This document shows positions 45,432 through 54,682 of a stretch of 64,000 nt of DNA, piece after piece. Each line of letters opens with the position of its first letter. The first letter of the stretch is position 1. Position numbers and translations under genes: made by a program. The notes beneath the pieces were generated by a model that saw nothing but the letters and a program-made list of their open reading frames with translations, ran no database searches and had not been told where the DNA came from. Source of the stretch: Paradesertivirga superstes (GTDB lineage: Bacteria > Bacteroidota > Bacteroidia > Sphingobacteriales > Sphingobacteriaceae); NCBI RefSeq assembly GCF_037622515.1, contig NZ_JBBJCN010000004.1, positions 419,997 through 483,996 on the forward strand, given 5' to 3'.

Positions 45432-45450
45432 TCCTCGTTTGCAACGAGGA
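45432..45450. repeat. Solo REP-C hairpin
   Basis: TCCTCGTTTGCAACGAGGA followed by TGAAGCGAGAATAGCGATTG, matching the left end of RAYT-C elements; joined directly to a RAYT-A remnant. Confidence 0.75.
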
Positions 45451-45489
45451 TGAAGCGAGAATAGCGATTGCCAACGCGTACAGATGAAA

Positions 45490-45595
45490 TGATAAAATAG
45501 ATTCTGAGATTGTTCTTCTGACAGGCATAGTGGATTAAAGGTACAAGAAAGTTTTGTCTACCGCAGACTCTCTGAAGGAGGAGATTCTGCGGGGA
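45490..45595. repeat. RAYT-A right-end remnant with REP-A hairpin
   Basis: Matches 30965-31081, including TTGTTCTTCTGACAGGCATA (start codon region of RAYT-A on the minus strand) and hairpin CCGCAGACTC..GATTCTGCGG at about 45562-45593. Confidence 0.8.
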
Positions 45596-45673
45596 AGGAA
45601 AGGGCGAAGTAATGCTAGTTTGTAGAGTATTGAAAAGAAATTATACCTTAGCTATTATATTTCTAGCATTTAC

Positions 45674-48600
45674 GTGACCAGCTTTTGTCTGAGGAATAAA
45701 ATACTATTCCTAAAGGGCCTTGTATCTCTGATGTTTCTTTTATTTAATTTGGCTGCACAGGCTGAGATATTCATCGTCAGCACAACCGATGATGCAGGTG
45801 TCGGTTCTATGCGGGAGGCATTGAATAGAGCATCGGCTAATGGCAACAGCGAAGTTGACGTAATCCAATTCAATCTACCGGGAATTCTCCCTGAGCAGCA
45901 TACAATTAAAATCCTTTCAGATTTTCCTATTATAAGTTCAAGTGTAATCATTGATGCGTCTTCGCAAGCCGGGTCTCACGCTTCTGTAAACGGCGCAAAA
46001 GTGATAATTGACGGGAGCGACTATTTGTATATACCCTGGGGAAATCAGGCAATATTCAAAGTCGGGGATATTGCAAGGGTTGAAATGTATGGACTTGTTA
46101 TCCGCAATTTCAATAAGGAAACTACTTTTACTACCGTATCCGTTCCCGCGATTAATGTTACAGGCAACGCCACAGAGGTCGTATTCGGCGCACCGGGTAA
46201 AGGAAATGTTTTCTATAACGTTGGTGGGATTCATGTGAGCGGCTCGATACAAAACCTTGTTGCTCAAAGTAACTACTTTGGTATAAAAGAGAATGGCATC
46301 GACATCGCTACGGGTATATTAACATGGTCTTACTTAGTACGTGTTTACAATGCTATATTGGGCGGTCATAGCCCGGCTGAAGGCAACCTTTTTTATGGAA
46401 AAATGGAGTTCTACGTTTCTGCTGTTGGCAGCTTAGTCACTCAAAATATATTTTATTTAATCAAGAACAATATTTTTACTGCAAACATACAAGAAGAGAG
46501 GCCCGGTGTAACGGTAGCAAGGAATACAATTTATACTCACATCTCCGTAGATGCGAATTTTAATCATCCCGGAATCTCTGATATCGAAGTAACTGAAAAC
46601 GTTTTCGGTTCGTCATTAACACTGGCAGGCTTTGATAACGCAAACATCAGGATTACCAAAAACTTCTTTGGAACTTCCCGCGATAAAACCAAGCAACTTC
46701 CTTTTCAAAGCCATGCCCTATATCTTTCTCACATTAATGGAAGGGTATTAATTGGAGGCACCAACAACTCAGAAGGTAATATTATCACTAATACTAACAG
46801 TGATATCTACTTTGAAAGATTTGAAGGCGCGGTTGCTGCAAAAAACGTTAATAAGCTCGAACTAAGTCATAACTCATTTTATTGCAATCCGAATATCCCA
46901 TTCCTGTATTATAACACAGGCCCATTTAATAAGCCTCTGGACATATTCCTGGATGAAAAAACGGAAACCTATGTAGCTGGCAGAACAAAAGCCGGAGCGA
47001 AGGTTGAATTATATTACACCGATCCGGAGTGCACAAATTGTCAGCCCAAACGATATTTCACTACAGTATATGCCGATGCTGCTGGTAACTGGAAGTATAC
47101 CGGCACCATGGAGAATGGTTACTCTGTTATGGCATCTGCAACACTAAACCAGGTGTCCTCGGAGTTTTCTGACCCTCGAATCTACATGTTCTCGTCACCA
47201 CAGAGCAGTTTTAAGGTTACACCTCAAACATGCGATTCGCCAAATGGAAAAATTGAGGGCACGTTTACTGTAAATGCAAAAAAGGTGGAATGGTTGAATG
47301 AAGCAGGAAACGTCATAAGCACAAACCATGATATCTCCCAACTTGCGGCGGGCAAATATAGAATGAAGGCCGAGCAGTTTGGTTGTATAATATATTCTCA
47401 GTGGGTGCAGGTTGATGACAGTAGGCCTTCCATTACCTCAAATTTAATGAAGTTTATAAATCCGGCGTGCGGAAATGGAGGCTCTATTTTAGATGTTTAT
47501 CCATGGCGGTATTCCAGTTTATATTGGCTTGATACTAATGGCAATGAAATAAGCAGGGAACGGGAATTGAAAAATGTTCCGGCCGGCTCCTATACCCTAC
47601 GACTTATCAACTCCAGCGGTTGTTCAAAGGATTTCGGACCGTATACACTGATAAATTCTGAAGGACCAGGCGTTGACGATAAACAAGTTCATATAACTAA
47701 TGCAAGCTGCGACCTTGCAAATGGATCCATCTCGGGACTGGTCGTTAATGGCACGGGAACTATATCTTACAAATGGTACAACAAAACCGGCACACTCATA
47801 GGATCTACGAAAGACATCAGCAACCTGCCTAAGGGTGCTTATAAATTAAAAGTTACTGACCAAAGCAGTTGCGGCGTAACAGAATCATCAGAATTCAATA
47901 TCGAAGATCCAAGCATGATCGAAATAAACGAATCGAATTCCATAGTCGCCCCTTCTGCTTGCAATGTAAATACTGGTTCTGTTAAAGGTCTGATGGTCTC
48001 GGGCATAAATACCTACCAATGGCTGGATGAAAATTCGCAGGTCGTAGGAACTCAGCTCGAATTGAGCGGGGTTTCCGCGGGCACTTACCGTCTGAAAGTA
48101 AATAATGTGTTTGGATGTACAAAAACCAGCAGCGCTTTTACTGTTAAATTTAATACCGTTACTTATAGCGACTATACAACCATGGTAAGCAATGCCAGTT
48201 GTGGTCTTGATAACGGTTCGATAGACATAGATTTTGGCCCGTCAACCAGGCCTGCATACATCAAAGTTATCGATCAAAACCAACACCTTATAGCAAGCAC
48301 ATCCCAGGCAACAGGTTTAAAGCCGGGAATTTACCAGATTTTCTTTGTAAACGACTCGGGATGCGAAACACTGTTTAAGGAAGTTATAGTTGGCCGGCTA
48401 CTCCCTCTGGAAATTATTACCGACTTTCTTAGTATAAACCCCGATAATTGTGGTCAGGGGAAAGGAAGTATAAACGGGATAAGAGTTACGGGAGGGAAAG
48501 CCCCTTATCACTATAAATGGAATCAAGTAAGTACATCATCAAGTTTTACTTCATTAGATTTAACTGGCTTAAAGGCTGGAACGTATCAGTTAACAGTGAT

Positions 48601-49168
48601 TGACCAGGCAGGTTGTGAAATGACAGCGCCCCCCGTATCCATCACTAACACGGGTGTGTCCGTGAGTCCCCCTCAACTTAATACAATCAACACTTGTCCC
48701 GGAAGCATTATCTATTTCAAAGTTGCGAATCTGGAAAACGCAAGTTCCTACTTCCTATACGAGGGTAATGATCTTAAACCGCTGGAGCAGAACACCACCG
48801 GCCAGTTTACTGTTGTTGCGAAGCCACAAACGACTTACTTCCTCTCCCGGAAACTTGGTGATTGCGAAAGTGAAAAAATAGCCGTACCCTTAGAGTTTGG
48901 TGATTTCGAACCCGATATTCCCAACACCTTTACACCCAATGCCGACGGCATTAATGACGTTTGGGAAGTTAAAAGTCTTGAAAAGTATCCAGGCTGCGCA
49001 GTTTCAATATATAATAGAAACGGTAGCCTGGTGTACAAAGCCCTTGCTTACAAGGCGTTCGATGGAACCAGGAATGGCCAGCCATTACCAGCCGGAACGT
49101 ATTATTATGTAATCAGCCTAAATGGTGATTGCAAAACGCTTTCCGGAGACTTAACTATCTTAAGGTAA
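45674..49168 (+). CDS. Giant surface protein with beta-helix, SprB-like repeats and T9SS type B sorting domain
   Basis: About 1164 residues. The start is uncertain: a GTG at 45674 gives MTSFCLRNKILFLKGLVSLMFLLFNLAAQAE, a good signal peptide; no ATG precedes it. Residues about 30-430 are a right-handed parallel beta-helix (VSTTDDAGVGSMREALNRA, NVTGNATEV, EGNIITN) of the kind seen in surface lyases and adhesins. About 430-490 is an Ig-like module (AGAKVELYYTD..AAGNWKYTG). About 490-990 holds six or so SprB-like units (SLPKGAYKLKVTD, GVSAGTYRLKVNN, GLKAGTYQLTVID). The C-terminal NTFTPNADGINDVWEV..SIYNRNGSLVY..GTYYYVI domain is the gliding-motility-associated (CHU_C/type B) sorting signal. Likely an adhesin or motility-type surface protein. 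No catalytic residues recognised. Confidence 0.88.
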   Translation: MTSFCLRNKILFLKGLVSLMFLLFNLAAQAEIFIVSTTDDAGVGSMREALNRASANGNSEVDVIQFNLPGILPEQHTIKILSDFPIISSSVIIDASSQAGSHASVNGAKVIIDGSDYLYIPWGNQAIFKVGDIARVEMYGLVIRNFNKETTFTTVSVPAINVTGNATEVVFGAPGKGNVFYNVGGIHVSGSIQNLVAQSNYFGIKENGIDIATGILTWSYLVRVYNAILGGHSPAEGNLFYGKMEFYVSAVGSLVTQNIFYLIKNNIFTANIQEERPGVTVARNTIYTHISVDANFNHPGISDIEVTENVFGSSLTLAGFDNANIRITKNFFGTSRDKTKQLPFQSHALYLSHINGRVLIGGTNNSEGNIITNTNSDIYFERFEGAVAAKNVNKLELSHNSFYCNPNIPFLYYNTGPFNKPLDIFLDEKTETYVAGRTKAGAKVELYYTDPECTNCQPKRYFTTVYADAAGNWKYTGTMENGYSVMASATLNQVSSEFSDPRIYMFSSPQSSFKVTPQTCDSPNGKIEGTFTVNAKKVEWLNEAGNVISTNHDISQLAAGKYRMKAEQFGCIIYSQWVQVDDSRPSITSNLMKFINPACGNGGSILDVYPWRYSSLYWLDTNGNEISRERELKNVPAGSYTLRLINSSGCSKDFGPYTLINSEGPGVDDKQVHITNASCDLANGSISGLVVNGTGTISYKWYNKTGTLIGSTKDISNLPKGAYKLKVTDQSSCGVTESSEFNIEDPSMIEINESNSIVAPSACNVNTGSVKGLMVSGINTYQWLDENSQVVGTQLELSGVSAGTYRLKVNNVFGCTKTSSAFTVKFNTVTYSDYTTMVSNASCGLDNGSIDIDFGPSTRPAYIKVIDQNQHLIASTSQATGLKPGIYQIFFVNDSGCETLFKEVIVGRLLPLEIITDFLSINPDNCGQGKGSINGIRVTGGKAPYHYKWNQVSTSSSFTSLDLTGLKAGTYQLTVIDQAGCEMTAPPVSITNTGVSVSPPQLNTINTCPGSIIYFKVANLENASSYFLYEGNDLKPLEQNTTGQFTVVAKPQTTYFLSRKLGDCESEKIAVPLEFGDFEPDIPNTFTPNADGINDVWEVKSLEKYPGCAVSIYNRNGSLVYKALAYKAFDGTRNGQPLPAGTYYYVISLNGDCKTLSGDLTILR

Positions 49169-49292
49169 TCAATCATATGCAGCGGCTATTGCCAAGAAAT
49201 AAATGAAAATTTTCTATCCGGATCATCCGTACCTGTTTATCTCCCCTGCTATGCAGCCAATCGCAAATATGCAGCTAAAGGTTTGAGCGCTG

Positions 49293-49370
49293 AGTACTTG
49301 TGCCTTCCAAGCATCTTGTACTTTAGTCTAAGTCACAAGTACGCCACTCACGGTCCACGCTGCATACTTG
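49293..49370. repeat. CACAAGTAC-type dispersed repeat
   Basis: GAGTACTTGTGCCTTCCAAG ... AGTCACAAGTACGCCACTCA, near-identical to the unit at 41123-41195. Confidence 0.65.
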
Positions 49371-49379
49371 GAGACTCCT

Positions 49380-49640
49380 GTCCATTGTTGAATCCGTAGA
49401 GACGCTAACGCTTAACCCTCCAGACATAGGGCCTTCTTTATTGTAGAATTTATAATTACGACTCATCGGTAGATAAGATCCAAGATAAGAATTATCATTT
49501 ATTTAAAAGGTCCGAGCTGCAAGCTCGAACCAGCAAGCGACGCTACGACCAGTACGGGGCGCGAGGACCGGTGATATAAGGTTAAGCGATAAAGCTAGGA
49601 AAATTTAGCAAAATGCACACGCGACACCCGTGCGCCAGCA
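49380..49640. repeat. Decayed RAYT-B element with terminal REP-B
   Basis: CCTTCTTTATTGTAGAATTT and ACGACTCAT (49430-49463) match the N-terminal end of the RAYT-B gene at 51.58 kb; a hairpin CGAGCT-GCA-AGCTCG lies at about 49513-49527; the right end is REP-B GCACACGCGACACCCGTGCG (49615). Confidence 0.6.
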
Positions 49641-49661
49641 TTCGGGAATAGGGGGAAATCT

Positions 49662-49832
49662 CTATTTTAAGATGAAAGCTATCAATTTGAATATAAAAGT
49701 GACGATACCGATACCCACCATCCACTTCCAAGTATTTGGACCTGCAAACGGCTCCCTTTCTTTATTAACTTTTATATAATAACCACCAGCGATGAGAAAA
49801 AGCGGAAGTATTAAAGAAAAGATATAGCCCAT
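49662..49832 (-). CDS. 56-residue two-helix membrane protein
   Basis: ATG at 49832 (minus strand) to TAG at 49662-49664. Two hydrophobic helices (MGYIFSLILPLFLIAGGYYI and MVGIGIVTFIFKLIAFILK) are separated by a polar loop, KVNKEREPFAGPNTWKW. The pattern of a helical hairpin with charged loop, and its exact fit between two REP-B copies, supports a real small gene. No family recognised; inner membrane predicted. Confidence 0.6.
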   Translation of the reverse strand: MGYIFSLILPLFLIAGGYYIKVNKEREPFAGPNTWKWMVGIGIVTFIFKLIAFILK

Positions 49833-49873
49833 TTATAGAAAATAAAACGCAATATAAGGATAGTTTACAAAAT

Positions 49874-49899
49874 GCACACGCGACACGCGTGCGCCAGCA
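49874..49899. repeat. REP-B hairpin
   Basis: GCACACGCGACACGCGTGCG followed by CCAGCAT; arms CACACGCG and CGCGTGCG with an ACA loop. Confidence 0.8.
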
Positions 49900-49956
49900 T
49901 GAGGTAGACGAATTTACAAAATTCTTTTATTGGAATTACTTGGAAGTTTTCTCTGG

Positions 49957-50146
49957 CTTAAGCTTACGCGAAGACTGTGCAGAAGCCTAGCTTAATGCCG
50001 ATTATAAAAAGAAGCTTGTAGCTTCGAAGAACATCATCGTAGGAAGTTACAAACTTCCTTTTTATTGGCTAAGCTTAAGTTACCCGAGCTGAAGGCAGCA
50101 CCTGAAACTTAAGCCAGAAACAATAAATTTAAGCCAGTGAGGGAGT
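49957..50146. repeat. Hairpin repeat of the GAAGTTACAAACTTC / GGCTTAAG type
   Basis: Contains GGAAGT-TACAA-ACTTCC (50042-50058) and TTAAGTTACC..TGAAACTTAAGCCAG, ending GCCAGTGAGGGAG. The same cluster is at 56918-57002. Confidence 0.65.
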
Positions 50147-50149
50147 TAT

Positions 50150-51280
50150 CTAATGTAGAGGAGCAAGATTAGCATAGGCATATTTTTCCAATAGTGGCCT
50201 CACTGTATTCCAGTGCTGCAGCAAAAAGCTTACATGCTCAAACGATGACTGCTTATAGGCAAATCTTATAGCGTCACTATTTAAAGAGCTATAAGAAATT
50301 TGCTGAAAAGCCTCTTCGACTTCCTGTAATGTGTTAACACAGATTGTAGGAATATCTTGTAATATGTTTGTTTCCGGCTTGCTTTGAAAAATGGTATGCA
50401 TTGTCGCAAATATAATGTGCTGTCTTATTCCTGGTGGCGGATGAGAAAGTCTTTTCAAGTCAGTTTCTTTTGGTGTAGAGGCGCCAAAAAGGCGAAATAA
50501 AGAATATACAGCGAACAGCCAAATCCTCAATGAAGTACTCAAATCGTTATAAAAGAATGAGATTTGCTCCTTTATCAATGAGGTGTTTCTTGTTATAAAA
50601 AGGATATCCTGCATGGCAATGTTTACTGCGAAACAATCTGCATCCATTTCCAATGTCTGAGATATTAATGGTTCTATTCTTTTTAAATCATTATTATTTT
50701 CACTGTATAGTAATTCTACTAGGGTGCAAGCTTTAGTGGAATCAATATAGAAATCCAGATGCCCATAAATGATATGAGCGTATTCATGTAGAAACAAAAA
50801 CTTCATTGCTAAAGAGGATAGAAGCTGCGCTAAGTAGAACCTCTTGATATCTTTCGGAGTAATTTTTTCTGAAGGTTCTTTTGCCGAAAAAAGAATATCT
50901 ACGTCAGTAATCTGAGGATTAAAGATTTTGTTTCCTTCCGATTCTTTAGAACAATCCCCAAAATCTGTTAAAACATGTCTATTCGAAAGCATTCTGAAGA
51001 ATATATCATTAAGCAAGAAGAATGTACCGATGTTAATCCCTATGAAATATTTGTCAGCATTTTTTGTAACGGCTGCATTCAAAACTCCATTATCAATGAA
51101 AGCGATAAAAACATCAGGGAGTTTTGCGTTCCCTTTTTGTAAATTTTGAATCACAAGTTGCGAGCCATTAATTATATTATTCAATAGCTCAGGTTTAATC
51201 AATACTGTGGGATCAAAATAGCCTCCTGATTCTTTAAATATTGAGTCAAATTCGGCTTGTAGACTTATTGAAGAATTCAT
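50150..51280 (-). CDS. Putative zinc metalloprotease (HExxH), unknown family
   Basis: 376 residues, no signal peptide. The helix LAMKFLFLHEYAHIIYGH carries HEYAH at 165-169, and EMDADCFAVNIA at 211-222 supplies the third ligand region (E211, D215), a gluzincin-type E-x-x-x-D arrangement as in M48-like or Lit-type (U49) proteases. A hydrophobic helix lies about 255-270 (RIWLFAVYSLFRLFGAS). Substrate unknown. Its ATG overlaps the stop of the truncated RAYT-B frame by 4 bp, so it may be read from that transcript, and it sits in the repeat-rich accessory zone. A defence or toxin role is only a guess. Confidence 0.6.
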   Translation of the reverse strand: MNSSISLQAEFDSIFKESGGYFDPTVLIKPELLNNIINGSQLVIQNLQKGNAKLPDVFIAFIDNGVLNAAVTKNADKYFIGINIGTFFLLNDIFFRMLSNRHVLTDFGDCSKESEGNKIFNPQITDVDILFSAKEPSEKITPKDIKRFYLAQLLSSLAMKFLFLHEYAHIIYGHLDFYIDSTKACTLVELLYSENNNDLKRIEPLISQTLEMDADCFAVNIAMQDILFITRNTSLIKEQISFFYNDLSTSLRIWLFAVYSLFRLFGASTPKETDLKRLSHPPPGIRQHIIFATMHTIFQSKPETNILQDIPTICVNTLQEVEEAFQQISYSSLNSDAIRFAYKQSSFEHVSFLLQHWNTVRPLLEKYAYANLAPLH

Positions 51281-51609
51281 TGAAGATTTCTACGTGACTC
51301 TTGCAAATTGGAATTAATGGCTTTAATGACTTGCTTGCAAGTGGGCTCTTTAAATCTACCCAAAATAATCTCAGGATTATTCTCCTTAGCACGATAGATA
51401 AGATGAACATGGCTTGGCATGATACACCAGCAAAGTAATTCCATCCCAAGGTTTGCTCTGCAATATTTAAGGCTTTCAAGTATAGTATTATTGTATTGCG
51501 GACGAACACTACCTGCCCGTACCTGCAGGCGGGCATCAATCCAGTTTACAGTAGCGAAGCTTACAAAGTATAGCCCTTCTTTATTTAGGAATTTATATTT
51601 CCGACTCAA
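51277..51609 (-). pseudogene. RAYT-B transposase, C-terminally truncated and with an in-frame hairpin insertion
   Basis: 110 codons. Y1 transposase features: MSRKYKFLNKEGLYFVSFATVNWID, NNTILESLKYCRANLGMELLCWCIMPSHVHLIYR (HUH = HVH), GRFKEPTCKQVIKAI..ESRR. About 12 residues (ARLQVRAGSVRP) interrupt the usual WID..Y-x-x-x-I-L-E-S segment; they are encoded by a palindromic repeat at 51511-51535. The frame stops after ESRRNLQ, where an intact RAYT would continue another 60-80 residues. REP-B hairpin at 51655 lies upstream of its start. Confidence 0.82.
51511..51535. repeat. Palindromic repeat inserted inside the RAYT-B gene
   Basis: TGCCCG-ta-CCTGCAGG-CGGGCA: outer arms TGCCCG/CGGGCA around an inner CCTGCAGG palindrome. 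Insertion kept the frame open. Confidence 0.7.
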
Positions 51610-51654
51610 GGTGTGAATAGGTTTAGAAGATAAAGCTAAGAAAATTTAGGAGAT

Positions 51655-51680
51655 GCACACGCGACACGCGTGCGCCAGCA
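51655..51680. repeat. REP-B hairpin upstream of RAYT-B
   Basis: GCACACGCGACACGCGTGCG then CCAGCA; the most canonical copy, 46 bp upstream of the RAYT-B start. Confidence 0.85.
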
Positions 51681-51762
51681 TGGGGGATTATCTGTATAGT
51701 AGCGCCAGGAAAATTATGGGCTGAAGAGTCTGATTGAGATAATTAATTGGAACCGTTGTTTG

Positions 51763-51812
51763 TCTAAGGCACAAGTACACCACCCACAGGTCAACACTGC
51801 ATACTTGCGCCA
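51763..51812. repeat. CACAAGTAC-type dispersed repeat
   Basis: GGCACAAGTACACCACCCAC ... ACTTGCGCCAAACTGGGGC, matching the second unit of 41241-41300. Confidence 0.6.
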
Positions 51813-51892
51813 AACTGGGGCACTAATTTTTCAACATTGCGTGCTCAAACCTATTTTTAATTAGGTTATCTTAGCTTCCTTGTCGCTTTAAA

Positions 51893-54682
51893 ATGTTCAC
51901 ACACATCAATCGGTCAAGATTCTGCTTTCTTTTGAATATCCTGTTTCTGATAACTCTGTTGGCATCAGCCAAATGCCTGTTAGGACAGACCAAACCTGCT
52001 GGCGCGACCTTCCCCCAAAAAGAGATATCCTACCCTTTTACTATGTTGTCTTCGGGTCTCGATACTTTCAATCGTCGCTTCCCAACAGAAAAAATTTTTC
52101 TGCAAACAGATAAATCTTCTTATGCAATTGGAGACACCCTTTGGTTTAAGTCTTACTTACTCAGCGGCTATTCCCTCGGATACAGCAAGCAAAGCGGAAT
52201 TTTATACCTTGAGCTTGTTAATGAACAATCAATTATTGCAAAACGCATTTCTGTGCCAGTTGCTCTGGGAATTTCATGGGGACAAATAGTGCTCTCAGAA
52301 AAGGATTTCCCCGAGGGATTATATATTCTGAGAGCATATACGAACTGGATGCAGAATTTCGGTGAGGAAGCCTTTTTCAAGAAAAACGTTTTTATCAATA
52401 GCCTTTCGGCAGACCACTGGATTGTGAATCAGTCGAATTCAATGGATGTGAAGGACGGCGAAGAACGGATCGGCTTGTCCTTAAAGTTTAAAAAAGCAGG
52501 AACACAAACTCCCGCCTACACCCAATTCAAATGGCAACTAACAAATGGCGATAAAATTCTGAAAAAAGGCCTGTATGAGACACTCAACCCTCGCCTCGAA
52601 ACCAAAATAAGTTTAGGAGAAGATGTAAAAGGTCCTCTCTTTATTGAAGCAACAGAAAGCAAGGCTCCTGCAAAGAGCATTCGCTTCCCTTTAGTGTTCA
52701 ATGGCTCCAGCACCCCGGATATTCAGTTTATGCCTGAAAGCGGTTATCTTATATCCGGACTTCCATGTAAGGTTGCGTTTCGGGCTGTGGATAGCTGGGG
52801 TAAAGGAATAAATGTAAGCGGCGTGGTTAGGAATACAAAAAACGAGGATATAACCGAATTTAAAAGTACCCATAAAGGAATGGGCAGCTTTATGTTGAGT
52901 CCGGGCGACGGCGAAAGATATACGGCATCAATCACTTTACCCAATGGCACCACCAGTATCTATTCTTTGCCACCAGCCAGAACTTCGGGCACCTTGATAC
53001 AAATTCGAAATGATGCCGGAGCTGATTCCATTCGAATATATATTCTCTTCAGTAAAGATCTTTTAAATGCGAAAACATATAAGCTTGGGGGATTTTCCCG
53101 CGGGAAAATGACATACAATTGTTTTTTTAATGCCACATCCCAGAGGCTTACATTAAGAATTCCCAAAAAACTTTTTGCCACAGGAATCTCGCATTTTACC
53201 TTGTTCGACGAAAAAGATACTCCGCTCAATGAGCGCATTACTTTTATTAATCACAAAGACCTTTTAAATATTGAAATTGATTCCGTTAAAAACCCGAACC
53301 ACACCCGGGACAGTATTCCTGTAAAATTCCGTGTTACCGATATCAGTGGACAAATGGTGCCGGGTAGTTTTTCAATGTCTGTTACTGACGATTCACAGAT
53401 ACTGGCCGACTCAGTTCAAAATAATATACTCAGCCAGTTTTATTTGCAATCTGATTTACGAAGCACTGTTGAAGACGCCGGATGGTATTTCAACGGCGCG
53501 AAAGAAGCCGATGATGCAATAGATTTAGTGATGCTAAGCCATGGTTGGACCGCTTACAAATGGAAGGATATACTCAATCCTAATATTCAACCTGCTTTCG
53601 CCCCGGAATTAGCCTTTCAGGTTAAAGGCAAGGTGACAAATATAGTTAACAAACCAGTTGGAGGAACCCGTGTTTCGCTGCTTGCGATGGGTAAATATAG
53701 CCTTGCCCAAGACACAATAACAGATGCACGCGGACGGTTTGTATTTGACAAGCTTCCGTCTATGGACACCGTGAAATTCATTGTTCAGGCCCGTAATCCC
53801 AGGGGTAAAAGCTTCAATATTGGCCTTGAACTGGATGAATTTCACGGCCCGGCAAGTACTGAGTATCCGCAACCCGTGTACCTGCCATGGTTTGTCAATA
53901 GTCGGAAAACTTCTCTGCATGAGGTTGAAAACAAAGAAAAAATCAAGTCTGAATTGGTTAAACTCAGAGGCAGTAATATACTGCAGGAGGTTGTAATAAA
54001 GGGAACGAGAAAAGTAGAAGACGTAAAGGTTGAATACAGTTTTGGCGACAAAGAAGTAATGAATGCGGGAGACATTAACATTATAGATTTTCTTGCAAAG
54101 AATATAAAAGGCTTCAGAACAGCACATACGCCAGGCATCATAACCGGTGCTCAGTACAAAGCGTTTGAAACTAATAGTGCCCGAATAATCTTTAGTATTG
54201 ATAATGTTTCGTTAGGCTCCCTATATACCCCTATTCAAGGCTTTGATGCTCCCTTCGAACGTTATGATTTTATCAGCTCTGCGTTAACGGAAATAAAAGT
54301 TTCGGATGTCCTTAGCGTCGATGTCGGTAAAACTTTTTTTCGTAACGGTATATATTTCGTGACTGTGGCCATTAAAACGCGTTCGGGTAATGGTTTATCG
54401 CTTAAAAGAACTCCTGGCATATCTGTCTACCGGCCTTTGCCTCTGACTTATCCCAAAGAGTTTTATAAGCCCAGATATGCCTTGCCCGCTAGTAATTCTT
54501 CACTCTCTGACCTTCGCTCTACATTACATTGGGAACCTAACCTCATAACTGATGAATCAGGCTCTAATTCATCTCACTTTTATTCGTCGGATAAAACTGG
54601 TTTCTATACCGTGATAATCCAGGGAACTGATTTGAAAGGTAAATTTGGCTTTGCCTCTTATAAAATTCTGGTCGAAAAATAA
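51893..54682 (+). CDS. Large exported MG2-domain protein (second paralogue)
   Basis: 929 residues; signal peptide within MFTHINRSRFCFLLNILFLITLLASAKCLLGQ. It aligns over its full length with the 958-aa protein at 13300: both have DTFNRRxPxEKxFxxTDKSxYxIGDTLWFKSYL (MG2), YTNWMQNFGEEAFF, IQFMPESGYLISGLPCKVAFRA, NERITFINHKD, FSMSVTDDSQI, a CarboxypepD-like module, a plug-like region (NILQEVVIKGTRK..IIFSIDNVSL), and the LSDLRSTLHWEPNLITDESG end. Function unknown. The strong conservation of the terminal modules suggests a shared partner or export route. Confidence 0.85.
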   Translation: MFTHINRSRFCFLLNILFLITLLASAKCLLGQTKPAGATFPQKEISYPFTMLSSGLDTFNRRFPTEKIFLQTDKSSYAIGDTLWFKSYLLSGYSLGYSKQSGILYLELVNEQSIIAKRISVPVALGISWGQIVLSEKDFPEGLYILRAYTNWMQNFGEEAFFKKNVFINSLSADHWIVNQSNSMDVKDGEERIGLSLKFKKAGTQTPAYTQFKWQLTNGDKILKKGLYETLNPRLETKISLGEDVKGPLFIEATESKAPAKSIRFPLVFNGSSTPDIQFMPESGYLISGLPCKVAFRAVDSWGKGINVSGVVRNTKNEDITEFKSTHKGMGSFMLSPGDGERYTASITLPNGTTSIYSLPPARTSGTLIQIRNDAGADSIRIYILFSKDLLNAKTYKLGGFSRGKMTYNCFFNATSQRLTLRIPKKLFATGISHFTLFDEKDTPLNERITFINHKDLLNIEIDSVKNPNHTRDSIPVKFRVTDISGQMVPGSFSMSVTDDSQILADSVQNNILSQFYLQSDLRSTVEDAGWYFNGAKEADDAIDLVMLSHGWTAYKWKDILNPNIQPAFAPELAFQVKGKVTNIVNKPVGGTRVSLLAMGKYSLAQDTITDARGRFVFDKLPSMDTVKFIVQARNPRGKSFNIGLELDEFHGPASTEYPQPVYLPWFVNSRKTSLHEVENKEKIKSELVKLRGSNILQEVVIKGTRKVEDVKVEYSFGDKEVMNAGDINIIDFLAKNIKGFRTAHTPGIITGAQYKAFETNSARIIFSIDNVSLGSLYTPIQGFDAPFERYDFISSALTEIKVSDVLSVDVGKTFFRNGIYFVTVAIKTRSGNGLSLKRTPGISVYRPLPLTYPKEFYKPRYALPASNSSLSDLRSTLHWEPNLITDESGSNSSHFYSSDKTGFYTVIIQGTDLKGKFGFASYKILVEK

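Noticed and set aside
53609..54127. 172-codon minus-strand frame
   Set aside because: Antisense to the MG2 protein; Phe/Tyr-rich and not protein-like.
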